A DNA stretch of 64,000 nt from Clostridia bacterium. Its GTDB lineage: Bacteria > Bacillota > Clostridia > Oscillospirales > Acutalibacteraceae. Position 1 is the stretch's first letter; every line of letters starts with the position of its first letter. A model generated the notes under the pieces. That model was given only the letters and a program-made list of their open reading frames with translations. It had not been told where the DNA came from and did no database searches. The stretch spans positions 61,463-125,462 of the forward strand of contig JAKSQP010000005.1 of assembly GCA_024404025.1 (NCBI GenBank). Reading direction: 5' to 3'. This document shows, one piece after another, positions 62,780-64,000 of the stretch. Position numbers and translations under genes: made by a program.

Positions 62780-62808
62780 TAGACAAAGAGAAATAATGAT
62801 GATATAAT
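62780..62808 (+). promoter_or_regulatory. Promoter of the RsmH-family gene
   Basis: TAGACA (62780-62785), 17-base spacer, TATAAT (62803-62808) preceded by TGA (extended -10). A TTGGAG binding site follows shortly before the ATG. Confidence 0.78.
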
Positions 62809-62831
62809 ACAGAAAAAACTTGGAGTAAAAA

Positions 62832-63872
62832 ATGGAACAGCAGGAACATAAAAGAAGAGTAAGATACAAAGGCACGCATCCGAGAAAATTTGAAGAAAAA
62901 TATAAGGAACTTGACCCTGAAAAATATAAGGACGATGTTGAAAAGATAATAAAGAGCGGCAAAACGCCTGCCGGAATGCATATTTCGATATGCGTCAATG
63001 AAATTCTTGATTTTCTTCAGATAAAGCCCGGTCAGATAGGATACGATGCAACTCTCGGCTATGGCGGCCATACGCAGAAGATGCTTGAATGCCTTGACGG
63101 AAAAGGTCATATATATGCAACCGATGTTGATCCGATTGAATCGGAGAAAACGAAGGCGCGCCTTGATTCTCTCGGCTACGGGGAAGAAATTCTCACAATA
63201 AAGAGAATGAATTTTGCCGATATTGATAAGGTGGCTCCCGGAGAAAAATTTGATTTCGTGCTTGCAGACCTCGGCGTTTCATCAATGCAGATAGATAACC
63301 CCGAAAGGGGATTCACCTTTAAAGCCGACGGCCCTCTTGACCTTCGCCTTGATCCGACGAGCGGAGTTACGGCCGCAGAGAGGCTGAAAGAGCTTTCATA
63401 TAATGAAATTGCAGGAATGCTTGTTGAAAATTCCGATGAACCATACGCCGAAAGAATAGCAAGAGAAATCAGACGGGTGCTGAATAAAGGAGATAAAATC
63501 GAAACAACGAAGCAGCTTTATGCCGTTATTGCGCAGGCGCTTTCTTTTCTGCCTGAAAAGGAGAGGAAAGACGCAGTCAAAAAATCCTGCCAAAGAACAT
63601 TTCAGGCATTGAGAATTGATGTCAACAGCGAATTCGAGGTGCTTTATGCGTTCCTTGATAAGCTCCCCGGTGTTATGAAAAGCGGAGGAAGAATTGCAAT
63701 TCTGACCTTCCATTCCGGCGAAGACAGACTTGTTAAAAAGGCATTTAAAGAGGGTCTGCGAAACGGAGTTTATGAGGATGCTGCAAGAGATGTTATCCGT
63801 CCGTCGGCAGAAGAATGCTTCAATAATCCAAGAGCGCATTCAACAAAAATGCGCTGGGCAATCGTGAAATAG
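62832..63872 (+). CDS. rsmH: RsmH-family rRNA methyltransferase with an N-terminal extension
   Basis: RsmH methylates N4 of C1402 in 16S rRNA. The 346-residue protein has the SAM site DATLGYGGHTQKML, DVDPIE, FDFVLADLGVSSMQID-x-PERGFTF, DLRLD and the C-terminal TFHSGEDRLVKKAFK, FNNPRAHSTKMRW. Ahead of the usual start is a basic extension of about 45 residues (KRRVRYKGTHPRKFEEKYKEL...). It stands alone, not in a mraZ-rsmH-ftsL-type division cluster, so it may be a second, paralogous copy of the N-extended type seen in some Firmicutes rather than the primary RsmH. It has its own promoter and is followed by a palindromic terminator. Confidence 0.87.
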   Translation: MEQQEHKRRVRYKGTHPRKFEEKYKELDPEKYKDDVEKIIKSGKTPAGMHISICVNEILDFLQIKPGQIGYDATLGYGGHTQKMLECLDGKGHIYATDVDPIESEKTKARLDSLGYGEEILTIKRMNFADIDKVAPGEKFDFVLADLGVSSMQIDNPERGFTFKADGPLDLRLDPTSGVTAAERLKELSYNEIAGMLVENSDEPYAERIAREIRRVLNKGDKIETTKQLYAVIAQALSFLPEKERKDAVKKSCQRTFQALRIDVNSEFEVLYAFLDKLPGVMKSGGRIAILTFHSGEDRLVKKAFKEGLRNGVYEDAARDVIRPSAEECFNNPRAHSTKMRWAIVK

Positions 63873-63882
63873 TTAATTGCAG

Positions 63883-63912
63883 AGCACGGATTTATCCGTG
63901 CTTTATTTTTTC
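63883..63912 (+). terminator. Terminator after the RsmH-family gene, using a palindromic repeat
   Basis: AGCACGGAT and ATCCGTGCT form a stem with a TT loop followed by TTTATTTTTTC. The same palindrome core occurs again at 63966. Confidence 0.8.
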
Positions 63913-63985
63913 ACGGCAAGCATGAATGTTTGCTCTACGGTGAGCAAGAAAAATTCATTCCGTAGGGCACGGATTTATCCGTGCC
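63883..63985. repeat. Cluster of palindromic repeats downstream of rsmH
   Basis: The 18-base palindrome GCACGGATTTATCCGTGC is present at 63884-63901 and 63967-63984. Between them lies a fold-back unit: TTGCTC (63930-63935) pairs with GAGCAA (63942-63947), and ATGAAT with ATTCAT outside it. The pattern resembles the small intergenic repeats scattered in Oscillospiraceae genomes. It runs to near the end of the window, where no further gene is seen. Confidence 0.7.
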
Positions 63986-64000
63986 GGGTGTAAATTCACA

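Noticed and set aside
63883..63985. CRISPR-like repeat
   Set aside because: Only two palindromic copies, with a self-complementary segment between them and no cas genes.

Overview
The window reads as chromosomal DNA of an endospore-forming Clostridia bacterium, probably an Oscillospiraceae/Ruminococcaceae-type anaerobe. The reasons are the complete spoIIIAA-AH operon followed by the Firmicutes gene order nusB, tsaD-like, xseA, xseB, ispA, dxs, tlyA, nadK, argR, recN; the DXP isoprenoid route; strong AGGAGG-like ribosome binding sites with TTGACA/TATAAT promoters; and a PurO-type IMP cyclohydrolase. Genus cannot be fixed from the sequence alone. No rRNA, tRNA, CRISPR array, prophage or intact insertion sequence was seen.

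Layout. 1-5885 (+): the C-terminal part of a GH3-family amide synthetase, lepA, hemW, a secreted unknown protein and a cytoplasmic sialidase-fold protein. 5933-7171 (-): rhaA. 7241-21073 (-): an eleven-gene purine operon, purE-purC-purF-purM-FNT-purN-purO-AICARFT-purD-purL-fhs, opened by a consensus promoter and a ZTP (pfl) riboswitch with its own terminator. 21131-30057 (-): an eight-gene pyrimidine operon, pyrC-carB-pyrK-pyrD-pyrF-pyrE-pyrB-pyrI, opened by a promoter and a PyrR-type attenuator. 30153-34095 (+): an M28 peptidase with membrane segments, a secreted neutral-ceramidase-like hydrolase and a PnuC-type transporter. 34098-38975 (-): a broken hydrolase gene containing a 0.28 kb inverted-repeat element, a YdjC/ChbG-type deacetylase and a large YfhO membrane protein. 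39120-53424 (+): spoIIIA followed by the nusB-recN housekeeping block. 53427-61542 (+): a TIM-barrel isomerase, SGNH hydrolase, tyrS, HAD phosphatase, alpha/beta hydrolase, M3 oligopeptidase and a two-subunit aconitase X. 61597-62652 (-): a secreted esterase. 62832-63872 (+): an N-terminally extended RsmH-family methyltransferase, followed by palindromic repeats.

How the genes work together. The purine operon carries its own one-carbon supply: a formate/nitrite-family channel and formate-tetrahydrofolate ligase provide 10-formyl-THF for the two formyl-transfer steps (PurN and a free-standing AICAR formyltransferase). The leader senses ZTP/ZMP, the metabolite that accumulates when 10-formyl-THF is short. 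The bifunctional PurH is replaced by separate AICARFT and PurO proteins. The PurF homologue lacks the N-terminal cysteine and other glutaminase residues, and the pyr operon has carB without carA. The two pathway entry points encoded here therefore both appear without a working glutaminase partner in the window. The pyr operon runs directly toward the pur promoter with no clear terminator between them.

Most notable for follow-up: the glutaminase-defective PurF in a formate-coupled, ZTP-regulated operon; xseA without any ATG/GTG/TTG start; the inverted-repeat element in the hydrolase pseudogene; and the aconitase X pair in an organism that uses the DXP pathway.
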